In this document: positions 24,781 through 35,407 of the stretch, piece after piece | Numbering within the stretch: the stretch's first letter is position 1 | Layout: each line of letters opens with the position of its first letter | DNA from: Odobenus rosmarus divergens | Taxonomy: Eukaryota > Chordata > Mammalia > Carnivora > Odobenidae | Length of the DNA: 64,000 nucleotides | Direction of reading: 5' to 3' | Assembly: GCF_000321225.1 (NCBI RefSeq) | Contig: NW_004451660.1 | Coordinates: 65,956 to 129,955 of the forward strand | The notes under the pieces: generated by a model | Seen by the model: the letters and a program-made list of their open reading frames with translations, nothing else | Database searches by the model: none | What the model was told of the DNA's origin: nothing | Position numbers and translations under genes: made by a program

Positions 24781-25059
24781 GTGATGGCTGACATTATTTT
24801 TAATAGCCACTCTCACACACTTTCCCTTATCAATATCCTGAGAGTACAAACTATTGCAATGATTATAATAAGGCTCTTGCCAAAAGCAGTGGTCAGAGTT
24901 CAGACTTCTGTTGCAGAGGTATCAAGAAGTCTGGTCCCTTTCTTAAATAATTCATTTGTGAGAGCCTTTTATTAGTTAGGAATTATTTCCTCAAGTTTGT
25001 CTGCCAAACATGTGCATGAGTTAAGTGTTTATGAAAACGCATCAACATCAGTGATAATG

Positions 25060-25200
25060 TTGTCAGTGGTAATCATAATAGAGCAGAATATACCATTTGC
25101 TACATTCCTACTCTGTGTCAGACATTTTACAATGTACTTTACATATGCTCTGCCTTGCTTTATCTTGCAGCACAGAAGACCTCATTCACTTCCTCTAAGT
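25060..25200 (-). repeat. MIR, antisense (diverged)
   Basis: 'cctactctgtgtcagacattttacaatgtactttacatatgctctgcc' follows the antisense MIR 3' block. Confidence 0.5.
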
Positions 25201-25257
25201 CCGTCAAATGTCCATTTATCATAAAGGCTGTTTGAGTCCTAATAAAATAGCATTCTT

Positions 25258-25437
25258 TTTTCTAAGATTTATTTATTTTGAGAGAGAGAGAGAGCAGGGG
25301 GAGGGGCAGAGGGAGAGAAGCATATGCCCTGCTGAGTGCGGAGCCCCAGGCTGGGCTCAATCCCATGACCCTGAGATCATAACGTGAGCGGAAATCAAGA
25401 GTTGGATGCTTAACTGACTTAGCCACCCAGGTGCCCC
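25258..25437 (-). mobile_element. CAN SINE, older subfamily type
   Basis: Minus-strand copy of the variant with AAATCAAGAGTTGGATGCTTAACTGACT before the GAGCCACCCAGGTGCCCC end. Target duplication AAAATAGCATTCTT (25244-25257) against AAAATAGTATTCTT (25438-25451), one mismatch. Confidence 0.92.
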
Positions 25438-25489
25438 AAAATAGTATTCTTGTAATTCTCTCTTGCCCTCTTATCCTGACTTATTTTTT

Positions 25490-25675
25490 TCATAAAGCTC
25501 ATAATCCCCAGGTATTATACTGCATATCTGCTGGTGGTCTTTGCTGTCCTGTGTGACTAGCTGAGGACTCCATGACAGTAATGAATAAGCTTGTTCAGTG
25601 CTGTCCCCCTGGTCTTGCAGCAGTGCCCCTCACATGGAGACAGTCAATAAATGTTCGTGGAATGAATGAATGAGT
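25490..25675 (+). repeat. L2 3' end fragment
   Basis: Sequence from 'ctgaggactccatgacag' to 'gtcttgcagcagtgcccctcacatgg..cagtcaataaatgttcgtggaatgaatg' is the terminal block of L2 in sense. Confidence 0.7.
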
Positions 25676-25914
25676 TATCCCATGAGGTAAGGTTTTATTA
25701 CTCATATTTTGGGAATTTTGAATTGCAACGCAAACAAATCAGAATTTTCCAGGGTATCTTTCCCTTAAATGAGCCGGTAAGTGATATGGCCAACAAATGA
25801 ACTCAAATCTAACTCCAAAGTAGAGTGCTTTCTATTAATTCTGGCCTAAAATGGCATTCACACAAGGTCCAGTGTAAATCAGGGCCACTGTGCCATCAAA
25901 ATACCTGCTGTTTT

Positions 25915-26107
25915 GGGATGCCTGGGTGGCTCAGTCGGTTAAGTGTCTGCCTTCAGCTCAGGTCGGCTCAGGACATGATCTCAGGGTCCTGGGATTGAAC
26001 CCTGCATTGGGCTCCCTGCTCAGCAGGGAGCCTGCTTCTCCCTCTCCCTTTGCTGCCACCCCTGTGCTCTCTCTCTCTCTCTCTGACAAATTATATAAAT
26101 ATCTTTT
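25915..26107 (+). mobile_element. CAN SINE with internal 10-bp duplication
   Basis: Sense copy, GATGCCTGGGTGGCTCAGTCGG head, (CT)n, and tail. Between the A-box and 'catgatctcagg' it reads GGCTCAGGTC then GGCTCAGGAC: an extra 10-bp unit (near 25,955-25,975) not in its siblings. Flanks share AAAATACCT(G/A)CT as worn target duplication (about 25897-25908 and 26109-26120). Confidence 0.9.
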
Positions 26108-26120
26108 AAAAATACCTACT

Positions 26121-27059
26121 AATTCTATATATTCTAAGCCCATATAATTACTTGAAATTGAAATGACAACAGTGCATGAACAGAAATGACCTCAAAGCAA
26201 ACAGAGACATCTACTGAACCTTTATTTTATACATAACATTATATTGAGCATGAGATTTCTTAATTTCACTCAATACTGACATTATTTCCATATGAGTATC
26301 TTGTTTTCAATAAAGCCAAGAAGGAACAGACCAAAGAATATCTTTGAATTTGCCAGTATCATTCATGCACACAGTTTTTCAGCTAAAACCCTCCTGCTCC
26401 AGAGCACTCTTGTTCTAGACAAAATACAATTTATACCACCAAGTAAGGAAAATTGACTATTTATCCCAAGTTATTATTTCCCTAGGAAACTGCCACTAAG
26501 AATGTAAACACGAAATCATTACCTCTTTTCTGTTTGTTTGCTTCTTTGTGATTCTTGTGCTTCTGTTTCGCTCTGCATGGAATGTTCACATAGAACACAA
26601 TAGAGACTCTACAGACCAGTTTACTAATGCTGTTTGGTTTCCTGTGACATAGGGCTCCTTTGTTCTAAAAGGTTGAAAATGATCACACAGCCTTTCTCCC
26701 ATGTGTTCTTGAACAGCACTGGTGGTATGAAATGCTTCACAAAGACTCAAGACTAGAAGGGGGAACAGAGGTGGTGTTGTGATCTGACCTAAGGCAATCT
26801 TATCGCACACAGCTATTATGTCCTTTTCTGCAGATATCCATGGCCGCCACTGGCTAGATGTGGAGAAGGGTGAGCCTCTTCCTTTAGGAGCTTTGCTCCT
26901 TGATTATGATTTGAGCCACCTAGGAGCAAAATCTTCTTCAGACATTTATTAACAAGCAAGCACAAAACAGCCAGTCAACTCTATGAAGCCACAAATGTCT
27001 TTTAAACAGATCCAACATCATTTTGCATGGAAACTTCACCCAAAGGCAAATATGATAAT
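26121..27059. other. unique sequence, no gene recognised
   Basis: No repeat body is recognised. A small hairpin AGGAGC-TTT-GCTCCT lies near 26,887-26,901, with a further AGGAGC copy about 30 bp on. Confidence 0.45.
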
Positions 27060-27470
27060 ATTAGAGAACGAATTCAGCTAATTAGGCTGGTAGGAGCCAG
27101 GCAATCAAGAAGTTTCCAGAATTAGGAATCAAACTTAGAACGCCATTTCTCACATTAAAAGACGAAGCCTTACTAGATTTGTATACCCTGTTCATAAAAG
27201 GGGATGTCTCTACAATCCTTTAACCAGTACCCACATGGGAAAATCACTAATTACACCAGTGAAAACTCTCACATCCCCTGTTAATGCTAATTAACAAACC
27301 ATTCTAACAACCCATTCAAATAGCAGTATGTGAAACAATAAAACCTCGGGCATAGCTCTGAGGAAGGAGAGCTAAATTGCTCATGGGGTCCACCTTTGGA
27401 AACGAGTACTATGAGGGCAACTCACCACCTCTATACTTTAGCTTATGCTAATTAGTACACAGAGTCTGTC
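27060..27470. promoter_or_regulatory. candidate enhancer-like segment rich in homeodomain/POU-type sites
   Basis: Repeat-free stretch with GCTAATTAGG (27078-27087), ACTAATTACA (27246-27255), TTAATGCTAATTAA (27281-27294) and ATGCTAATTAG (27445-27455). TAATTA is the classic homeodomain core and ATGCTAAT resembles POU octamer-type sites. The recurrence of GCTAATTA three times in about 380 bp is visible directly; any regulatory function is inference. Confidence 0.3.
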
Positions 27471-27715
27471 ATGTTGTTAATGCTGAAGGACTTGAAAATG
27501 AATTATAGGCATTCCAACAGGTGGGCAGAGCAAATGCATCTGAGGAGCAATGCATACTTTATCCTTCTTGAAGATTCACAAAGCATACTAACATATAAAA
27601 GCCTCTGAGATATCACACAGTAAAGAAACTAGCTTAATTTTGTTCAACTTTAAGAACTCTCAAACTTATTTGATAATAGATAATACCTAAGCCTTGTGCT
27701 ATTCATATTTTAAGG

Positions 27716-28044
27716 CAGTGGTTTTTTTTTAAAGATTTTATTTATTTATTTGAGAGAGAGAGAGATAGCAAGAGCGAGCACGAGTGGGGAGGAGAGGGAG
27801 AAGCAGGCTCCCTGCCGAGCAAGTAGCCCGATGCGGGGCTTGATCCCAGGACCCTGGGATCATGATCTGAGGCGAAGGCAGATGCCCAATGGACTGAGCC
27901 ACCCAGGAACCCCCGAAATGTAAATTCTTAAGTCCTGCCCCAGATTTGCTGAATTAGACGCTCTGTGTGTGACGAACACATCAATCTGTGTTTTAACAAG
28001 TCCTTCAGGTGATTCTCGTGCATGCATACTTAAGAGAACCAGCA
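27716..28044 (+). repeat. MER5A-like hAT element, split by a CAN SINE
   Basis: Starts GCAGTGGTT immediately before the SINE tail. After the SINE: 'gaaatgtaaattcttaagtcctgccccagatttgctgaatt', then 'tgttttaacaagtccttcaggtgattctcgtgcatg' and the end 'taagagaaccag', matching the MER5A order. Confidence 0.65.
27723..27914 (-). mobile_element. CAN SINE (SINEC), inserted in MER5A-like element
   Basis: Minus-strand copy: AAAGATTTTATTTATTTATTTGAGAG tail/CT region, 'ggggcttgatcccagg' B box, and a degraded end GAGCCACCCAGGAACCCCC. The target duplication is not clear. Confidence 0.92.
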
Positions 28045-28300
28045 TTCTGAAGGATACAATTTAGGGACTTTACTATATAAGCTTTATCTAGAGGAGTATC
28101 TTCTTCACTTATGCAGCTAAACTTTTTTCTAGTGAGAGATCCATTCCATAGCCTATGAAGGTCCTATCTGATTTGTAATCTGTTAGTCATATAATCATAT
28201 TCCTGTTTCACCAGTCTTATTTTGGGGGGCTATCGCCACATAAGTAGTGGGATTTGTAATTTACTTCTCGTCTGCAGTCCAAGACAATAAGACAGGACAA
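28045..28300. other. no feature recognised
   Basis: Unique DNA between the MER5-like element and the TCTAATTA cluster. Confidence 0.45.
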
Positions 28301-28310
28301 GAGGTCACAA

Positions 28311-28393
28311 TCTAATTAACTTTCTAATTAAAGGAACATGGTCGCTTTCTAATTACACTTACAAAGAATAAAACTTAGCCCGTAATTAGAAAG
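28311..28393. promoter_or_regulatory. homotypic cluster of four TCTAATTA sites
   Basis: TCTAATTA at 28311-28318, 28323-28330 and 28348-28355, and its complement TAATTAGA at 28383-28390. CTTTCTAATTA is repeated exactly at 28320-28330 and 28345-28355, and inverted at 28383-28393. TAATTA is the core bound by many homeodomain proteins. Clustered identical sites fit a regulatory element; an expanded degenerate repeat is the alternative. Confidence 0.35.
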
Positions 28394-28429
28394 TTACTCT
28401 GCTCTATTTAAAATTTGCACTGTGTCAGC

Positions 28430-29704
28430 TATTCCATCATCATTATTATTGCTTAACATTTATTCTGAAATGCACAATCTATTTTCAAAGTGTCTTGGAA
28501 GAGGTTTTATTTATCTCTCACATTGAAATTGCAAAATAGGTCAGTATTTCACAGGCTGAAACAATGATGCAGAAAGTTTATGGCATTCACACTATATATC
28601 ATTAACAGAGTTGGGATTTGAGTTCATGGTCTTTGGTAACTACATTTTTTACTCTCTGTTTCGTGGATAACATTTCTTTTCTTACTATTTTTCTGTTTTT
28701 TTTTTTTTTTTTGGACGATGCCAAGACTGTTTTTAGTATCCGTATGTAACCATGGCAAGCACCTGGCTATACATCTGTCCTAAAAAGCACTCAGCTATTA
28801 GAATCAGTTCTCTGGAGAGGCTCTCAGAATGCAATGCAACCGTCACAGCACTCTGGGTTTCTCATTTTGATCTCACCAACCATGGGCGAACACACAGCCA
28901 ATAATAAATGTCGACCAATAGATATTGTTTCTAACATGCTCTACTGTTTCTGCATTGTAAGAAACCATGTGTACTTCCAAAAAGATGCAAAGAAACTTTA
29001 TGAAAGAAAAAAACATAATAAAATGAAAATCAGGCTGCCTTTTTGTTTTACAACACAAAGTTGAAATTAAACATGTCATTGTTCACCAAAATGTTTCCCA
29101 TTGCTGAAGAGAAGTGATGGGCCTGAGGGTCTCATGCATTACAAATCTCATGTGCTTTGGATAGCTAGTAAATCACTTGTGTCTTGCCTATCTGCCGAGC
29201 TCAGCGTTTATTGCTTACAGCTGAATACAATCACCTAAGTCATCTATCATGTTTTTATAACCAACTGTAGCTTTCCTTCTTATACACCAAGGAATTGGCA
29301 CATTTTCAGAATGAGAATAAGTGAGAGGTGCCTTTACACACCCACAAGTACCCTGCAAGCAATAAACAATACATGAACGTTATAAGGGAGGAAAAATATA
29401 GAAAAATATAATACATTTACTGATATCAAGAGCTAAGAGCTTTTGAAATCATCCACCCACATACCAACCTCACATTTGACTTTCCATATTATCATCTTCC
29501 CAAATGCTTAGATCATTTAATGTGTATTTCCGTGAATGTATGCTTATTAGTGGACCAAGACCCAACATTTAGATGCAGGCCAGAAGAAGGAATCTCCTAT
29601 CAGGGATTTAATAGCTAGGGAAAACTTTCTTCCCCCCCTCAGCATACTTCTTTAGCTTTAGTTCAAGATGCTGTGGCAAATGGTAATTTTTAATATCATC
29701 AAAT
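28430..29704. other. mostly unique; possible weak MIR; no gene
   Basis: 28,430-28,650 weakly resembles an antisense MIR ('cattatt..gcttaacatttattctgaaatgcac..', 'gagttgggatttgag'). A T-run sits near 28,697-28,712. The open frames at 28,834-29,079 overlap on both strands and show no family resemblance. Confidence 0.35.
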
Positions 29705-29721
29705 CCAACCCTCTCATTTTT

Positions 29722-29911
29722 TTTTAAGATTTTACTTATTTATTTGAGAGAGAGAGAGATCGAGCATGAATGGGGGGGAGGGGCAGAGGGAGAGGGAGAA
29801 GCAAACTTCCCACTGAGCAGGGAGCCTGACATGGAACTCCATCCCAGGACCCCAAGATCATGACCCGAGTCGAAGGGAGACGCTTAACTGACTGAGCCAC
29901 CCAGGCGTCCC
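29722..29911 (-). mobile_element. CAN SINE (SINEC)
   Basis: Minus-strand copy ending GAGCCACCCAGGCGTCCC. Target duplication of 17 bp: CCAACCCTCTCATTTTT (29705-29721) against CCAACCTTCTCATTTTT (29912-29928), one mismatch. Confidence 0.94.
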
Positions 29912-30094
29912 CCAACCTTCTCATTTTTAATGGTAAAGATATGAGACCCTCCTTGCTTATTTAGGCTGCTAGATTCCTACCAATCTTACTGGGATCAGCT
30001 GGTTAGGTGATATTAGCTGAAGGTGATATATATATACGTCCTCTCAAATTCTTTGTTATACTCTTCATTGGCACCTCGCTTCCAGATCTGTTGG

Positions 30095-30268
30095 GGCATG
30101 GTTCACCACTGTGATGGCATATTAGAATTGCCTGGGGAGTTTATCAAAAGACAGATGCCTGAGTTCTACCTCCAGAGATTCAGATTTAATTTCTCTGGGT
30201 GAAGCTCAAGAATCAGGATTTTTAAAAAAAAGTTCCCAAAGATGATTTGAATATTGAGAACCTCTTCC
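30095..30268 (+). repeat. MER5A-like hAT element
   Basis: 'ggcatattagaattgcctggggagtttatcaaaagacagatgcc', 'ctacctccagagattcagatttaatttctctgggtgaagctc' and 'gttcccaaagatgatttgaatattgagaacc' follow the MER5A order closely. Confidence 0.7.
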
Positions 30269-30551
30269 TAGAATAAAGAAAAAGCAAAGGAAAAGGGAAC
30301 AAAGTCCCTTAATTCTACAGTATTTCTTGTCCTGTTTTCACCTCATATCCTCAATATTTGAGTATAACACTCTTTTATTCACTTAGAGGAATATTTTTTT
30401 TCCACTCTTAAGGAAAATAAAAGAGTACTTTCCAGAGATCATTTCCATCATTGTCACCTTAAAAATACAGCCCTGGGTCCACAGTAACCCCTGAGCTCCC
30501 TAGAAACCTTTATAATACAGTGTTCTTCTGAAAAAGCTCTAATCTTTTTTG
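30269..30551. other. no feature recognised
   Basis: Unique DNA, slightly A-rich. Confidence 0.4.
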
Positions 30552-30650
30552 ACTTTTTTTTTAGAGCAGTTTTAGATTCACAGGAAAATTGAGGGGAAGG
30601 TACAGAGATTTTCCCATGTACCACTCATCCCCACACAAAAGCTTTAATCT
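30552..30650 (-). repeat. L1-type 3' fragment, antisense
   Basis: 'tttttttagagcagttttagattcacaggaaaattgaggggaaggtacagagattttcccatgtacc' is a block common in antisense L1 3' regions of mammals. Short; ends uncertain. Confidence 0.55.
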
Positions 30651-31063
30651 TTAATCACAGTTCATTACTTGCTCCTTTCCTACTCCTCTTCTTTATACTC
30701 CTTTTTCCTACAATATGTTTTTGGACAGGAATTTAGAATGGGTTTTCAAAAGAGATTTCCAAAAGCAAGTAAAAGAAAGAAGTGCTAAAATGAGACTCTG
30801 ATTTTCTCCAAGTCATGTCACCTAACTCCCTGTGACCGCTTTGTACAACCCGTAAAATATGCAGCTAGAGTATCATAGTTATTTACATGTTTTATTTACA
30901 CTAGCACATTATAAACTCTTTCGGAATAAGAACAATGCATTGTGCCTTGGGTTACTTTACATAGCACTCTTTCTAGTAGGTTCAAAAAATGGCACCAATA
31001 CTGAGATTCCCACCTACCTTGTACCATTTTTCAGTCCTTATCCCTCACATACTCATACTCTTA
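30651..31063. other. no feature recognised
   Basis: AT-rich unique DNA up to the target site of the next SINE. Confidence 0.4.
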
Positions 31064-31079
31064 TTTTTGTCCATTTTTA

Positions 31080-31297
31080 TTTTTATATATTTTTATTTTT
31101 AATTTTTTAGAGAGAGAGAGAGAGAGTGCAGGGCTGGGAGCGGGGAGGAGTAGAAGGAGAGGGAGAGAGAATCTTCAGCAGGCTCCCCACCCAGCATGGA
31201 GCCCCACACAGGGCTCAATCTCATGATCCTGAGATCATGACCTGGGCCAAAATCAAGAGTTGGATGCTTAAGCAACTAAGTCACCCAGGCACCCCAG
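31080..31297 (-). mobile_element. CAN SINE, older subfamily type
   Basis: Minus strand, with AAAATCAAGAGTTGGATGCTTAAG and a degraded end GTCACCCAGGCACCCC. Target duplication TTTTTGTCCATTTTTA (31064-31079) against TTTTTGCTCATTTTTA (31298-31313). Confidence 0.9.
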
Positions 31298-32393
31298 TTT
31301 TTGCTCATTTTTACAAAGGGTCTTTTAACTCTTAAAGCTATTAAAATTGCACTAAATGATAAAAAGAATTATACACCATGACCAAGTGGATTTATACCAG
31401 GTATGCAAAGCTGGTTCAATACTGAAAATCAACTGATGTAATCCATCACCTCAGTAGGCTAAAAAAAATCTACATGATCACATCAATAGATGCAGAAAAA
31501 GCATTTGACAAAATTTAACACTCATTGGTGATAAAAACACTCAGTAAACTAGGAATTAAAAGGAGCTTCCTCGGTTTGATAAAGATCAGCTACGAAGACC
31601 TATAGCTAACATTACAGTTAATGGTATGAAAGTCAAAGCTATCCTAATAAGACCAGGAACAGGAGAAGTATGTCTCCTGTTGCCACTGCTTTTCAACGTG
31701 GTAGTGGGAGTCCTAGCTAATGCAGTAAGTCAAGAAAAGGAAATAAAAGATATACATATCTGGAAGAAAGAAATAAAACTGTTCTTGTTCACAGATGACA
31801 TTATTATTTATGTAGAAAATCTGAACGAATTGACCCCAAACACCTGGAACTAATAAGTGATTATAGCAAGGTTGCAGGATACAAGGGTAGTACACAGAAG
31901 CCAATCGCTTTCCTATATACCAGTGTGAATATGTGGAATCTGAAATTTAACGTTTATATCAGCACCTCCAAAAATGAAATGCTTAGGTATAAATGTAACA
32001 AAATATGTACAAGACCCATAGGAATAAATTACAAAACTCTGATGAAAGAAATCAAAGAACTAAATAAATAGATATTCATTCCATGTTCACAGATTGGAAG
32101 ACTCACTATTGTCAAGATGTCAGTTCTTCACAACTCGATCTACAGACTCAGTGCAATCCCAATCAGAATTCCAGCAAGTTATTGTGTAGCTATCAACAAA
32201 GTGTTTATGTTTATACATGCAGATGCAAAAGACCCAGATTAGCCAATAAAATACTGAAGGAGAAGAACGAAGTTGGAGGATTAATACTGCCTCTTATCAA
32301 GACTTACTATAAAGCTCCAGTAATCAAGACAGTATAGCACTGGAAAAATAATAGACAAACAGATCAAAATAGTAGAACTGAGGACCTGGAAAG

Positions 32394-32443
32394 AGATCCA
32401 CATAAGCACAGTCAACTGAGATCCACATAAGCACAGTCAACTG
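32394..32443. repeat. 25-bp perfect tandem duplication
   Basis: The 25-bp unit that starts AGATCCACATAAGC and ends CAACTG at 32394-32418 is repeated without change at 32419-32443 inside the L1. Confidence 0.95.
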
Positions 32444-32667
32444 ATCTTCAACAAGGGAGAAAAGGCAATATAATGGCGCTACTATAGTCTTTGTAACAAC
32501 TGGACATCCATATACAAAGAAATCGAATCTAGACACAGACCTTAAACTCATCTCAAAAATTAACTCAAAATGGATCACAGACCTAAATGTAAAACACAAA
32601 ACTATAAAACTCCTAGAAGATAATATAGGAAAAAATTTAGATGATTTGGACTTGGCAATGGCTTTTT

Positions 32668-32855
32668 TTATGTTTTATTTTTAATTAATTAATTAATTAA
32701 TTTAGAGCACAAGCAGGGGGAGGGGCAGAGGGAGACAGTATCTCAAGCAGACTCTGTGCTGAGTGCTGAGCCCCAATTTCATGACCCCGAGGATCACGGC
32801 CCAAGCTGAAATCAAGAATCCAACGCCTATCTGTCTGAGACACCCAGGTGCCCCA
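32668..32855 (-). mobile_element. CAN SINE, older type, inserted in L1 ORF2
   Basis: Minus strand, tail region expanded to (TTAA)n at about 32,681-32,702, body 'gctgaaatcaagaatcc', degraded end GAGACACCCAGGTGCCCC. Target duplication GCAATGGCTTTTT (32655-32667) against GCAATGACTTTTT (32856-32868). Confidence 0.9.
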
Positions 32856-34084
32856 GCAATGACTTTTTAGATACAATATCAGAGGCACAACCCACGAACA
32901 AAAGAATTGATGAGCTAGAATTCATTAAAATTAAAAATTTCTGTTTTGTGAAAGACACTGTCAAAAGAATGAAAAGATAAGCCAAAGATAGGCAGAACAC
33001 ATTTACAGATGATACATCTGATAAAGAACTCTTAAAGCTCAACAATAAGAAAACAAAAAACTTAACTAAAAAATGGGCCAAAGACCTTAACTGACACCAT
33101 ACCAAAGAAGATACACAGGTGGCAAATAAGCATATGAAAAGATGTTCCACATTGTATGTCATCAGGGAAATGCAAATTGAACAAAAATTAGATGCGCTAC
33201 ACATCTATGAGAATGGCCAAATTCCAGAGCAGTGACAACACCAAATGTTGTTGAGGATGTGGAGGTACAGGAACTCTCATTCATTGATGTCAGAAATACA
33301 AAATGGTACAGCCACTTTGGAAAACAGTTTGGGAGTTTCCTACAAAACTAAATATACTCTTATCATATGATCCAGCAGTCATTTCCTTCGGCATTTACAC
33401 AAAGGAGTTGTAAACTTATGCCCACCCAAAAAACTACACATGAATGTTTATTACGGCTTTATTCATAATTGCTCAAACTTAGAAGCCACCAAGACGTCCT
33501 TCAACAGGTGAATAGATACAGAGATAGTAGTACATCCAGACAATGGAATATTATTCAGCACTAAAAAGAAATGTGCTATCAAGCCATAAAAAGCCTTGGA
33601 GGGAACTTACATGCATATTACTGAGTGAAAGAAGCTAATTTGTAAGGGCTATATGTTGTACAACTCTAACTATATGACATTCTGGAAAAGGCAAAACTAC
33701 ATAGACAGTAACAAGATTAGTGGTTATCAGGGACTGGGGGGAGGAAGGATGAATTGGCAGACCGCAGAGGATTTTTAGGGCAGTGGAACTACTCTATATG
33801 GTAATATAATGTTGATAGATGTTATTATACATTTCTCCAAACCCACAGAATGTACAACACCAAGAATGAACCCTGATGTAAACTATGGACTTGGGTAATT
33901 ACGTGCCAATATAGGTTCATCAATTGTTACAAGTCTATCACTCTGGTGGGGGATCTTAATAATGGGGGGGAGGCTATGGTTATGGGGGGTGCTGGGAGCA
34001 TATGTGAAATCTATATTTGCTGCCCAATTTTGCCATGAACCTAAAACTGATCAAAAAGTTAAGTCTATTTTAAAAGTGCATCAA

Positions 34085-34663
34085 CATAGATGTAGTGAAA
34101 AGAAGGGCCATATGCACCCCAATGTTCATAGCAGCAATGTCCACAATAGCCAAACTGTGGACATAGCTGAGATGCCCTTCAACAGATGAGTGGATGAAGA
34201 AGATGTGGTCCACATATACAATGGAATATTACTCTGCCATCAGAAAGGATGAATACCCAACTTTTACATCAACATGGATGGGACTAGAGGAAATTATGCT
34301 AAGTGAAATAAATCAAGCAGAGAAAGTCAATTATCATATGGTTTCACGTATTTGTGGAACATAAGGAATAGCATGGAGGACATTAGGAGAAGGAAGGGAA
34401 AAATGAAGGGGTGAAATCGGAGGGAGAGATGAACCATGAGAGACTATGGACTCTGAGAAACAAACTGAGGGTTTTAGAAGGGAGAGGGGTGGGGGCGATG
34501 GGTTAACCCAATGATTGGGTATTAAGGAGGGCATGTATTGCATGGAGCACTGGGTGTTCTATGAAAACAATGAATCATGAATCACTACATCAAAATCTAA
34601 TGATGTATTGTATGGTGACTAACGTAATAAAATAAAATTAAATAAAAAAAATAAAATAAAAAA
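34085..34663 (+). mobile_element. younger carnivore L1 3' end, nested in older L1
   Basis: 5'-truncated L1: last part of ORF2 ('ccaatgttcatagcagcaatgtccacaatagcc', 'atggaatattactctgccatc'), 3' UTR ('gggagaggggtgggggcgatggg', 'gcatgtattgcatggagcactgggtg') and an AATAAAATAAAATTAAAT tail. Perfect 14-bp target duplication TAAAAGTGCATCAA at 34071-34084 and 34664-34677. The 3' UTR is of carnivore type. Confidence 0.92.
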
Positions 34664-34677
34664 TAAAAGTGCATCAA

Positions 34678-35072
34678 ATGTATCTCATTTTTAAATATAA
34701 ATTTTAGAAGATATTAAATAGCACTTTATCTTTTTGAAGACTTTTTCTATATAAACATTTGATTCCAGCATTAGCATTTATTTCATCAGAAGTGTTAGCA
34801 TTTATTTCATCATAAGTGTTTTATAGTAAAAACAAATGGCAACTGTTTTCATTGTGTATGGCATAGCTTTAGCTCTTCTAGAAACACTGTTCAAAAATTT
34901 AAGCACAAGTATTTTATCTCAACTTTAAACATGTGTAATAAAAATCAACATAGGAAATCTTTTCTTACATGGAAATTATTTATAAAAAAGCTGTACAAAA
35001 ATCATTCATGCTATCACAGCATTAGTTTCTAGGTGTTTCTCTTGCCAGTCTCAGATGAAGGGGAAAGGGCTA
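34678..35072. other. unique sequence with a 24-bp tandem duplication
   Basis: Apart from the duplication at 34771-34818 I recognise nothing here. Confidence 0.45.
34771..34818. repeat. 24-bp tandem duplication
   Basis: TTAGCATTTATTTCATCAGA plus AGTG at 34771-34794 is followed by the same unit with one change (G to T) at 34795-34818. Confidence 0.92.
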
Positions 35073-35086
35073 CATTTAGAGGTGTT

Positions 35087-35290
35087 TTGTTTTGTTTTGT
35101 TTTGTTTAGAGAGAGTGGGAGATAGTATGAGCTTACCTTTAGGTGGAGGGGGCAGAGGGAGGAGGAGAGGGATTCTTAGGTAGGCTCCACGGAGCCTGAC
35201 GTGGGGCTTGATCTCATGACCCTGAGATGATGACCTGAGCCAAAATCAAGAGTTGGACGCTTAACTGACTGAGCCACCCAGGTGCCCCTG
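35087..35290 (-). mobile_element. CAN SINE, older subfamily type
   Basis: Minus strand with tail complement (TGTTT)n, body AAAATCAAGAGTTGGACGCTTAAC, end GAGCCACCCAGGTGCCCC. Target duplication CATTTAGAGGTGTT (35073-35086) against CATTCAGAGGTATT (35291-35304). Forms an inverted pair with the SINE at 35408. Confidence 0.92.
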
Positions 35291-35407
35291 CATTCAGAGG
35301 TATTATAGGAGGACGACTCTGGGTAGCCTTGATGATCTGCACTGCAAGTGCAGAAAAGATGAGTAGGCAAGAAATAGTTTTAAGAAGCCTCTAGCTAGGG
35401 TACCTGG

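Larger units (their letters stand above)
31350..34070 (+). mobile_element. LINE L1, 5'-truncated, ORF2 remnant plus 3' UTR
   Basis: Starts inside the reverse-transcriptase domain of ORF2 ('ccatgaccaagtggatttataccagg' encodes HDQVGFIPG). The frame at 31,626-31,853 carries the RT block with FTDD in place of the usual L1 FADD catalytic box. The C-terminal region follows at 33,240-33,600, and the 3' UTR ends near 34,070 ('aagtctattttaaaa'). Frameshifts and stops make it dead. It is interrupted by a SINE (32668-32855) and carries a 25-bp tandem duplication (32394-32443). Confidence 0.9.

Noticed and set aside
31626..31853. Reverse-transcriptase-like frame
   Set aside because: It is real L1 ORF2 sequence but a dead fragment, so it is listed under the L1 and not as a gene.
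32827..33204. 125-codon minus frame
   Set aside because: It is antisense to L1 ORF2 and the edge of a SINE; the translation shows no independent family.
33955..33990. G-run-rich stretch as a possible G-quadruplex
   Set aside because: The G-runs are separated by uneven spacers and belong to the old L1 3' UTR; only weak support.
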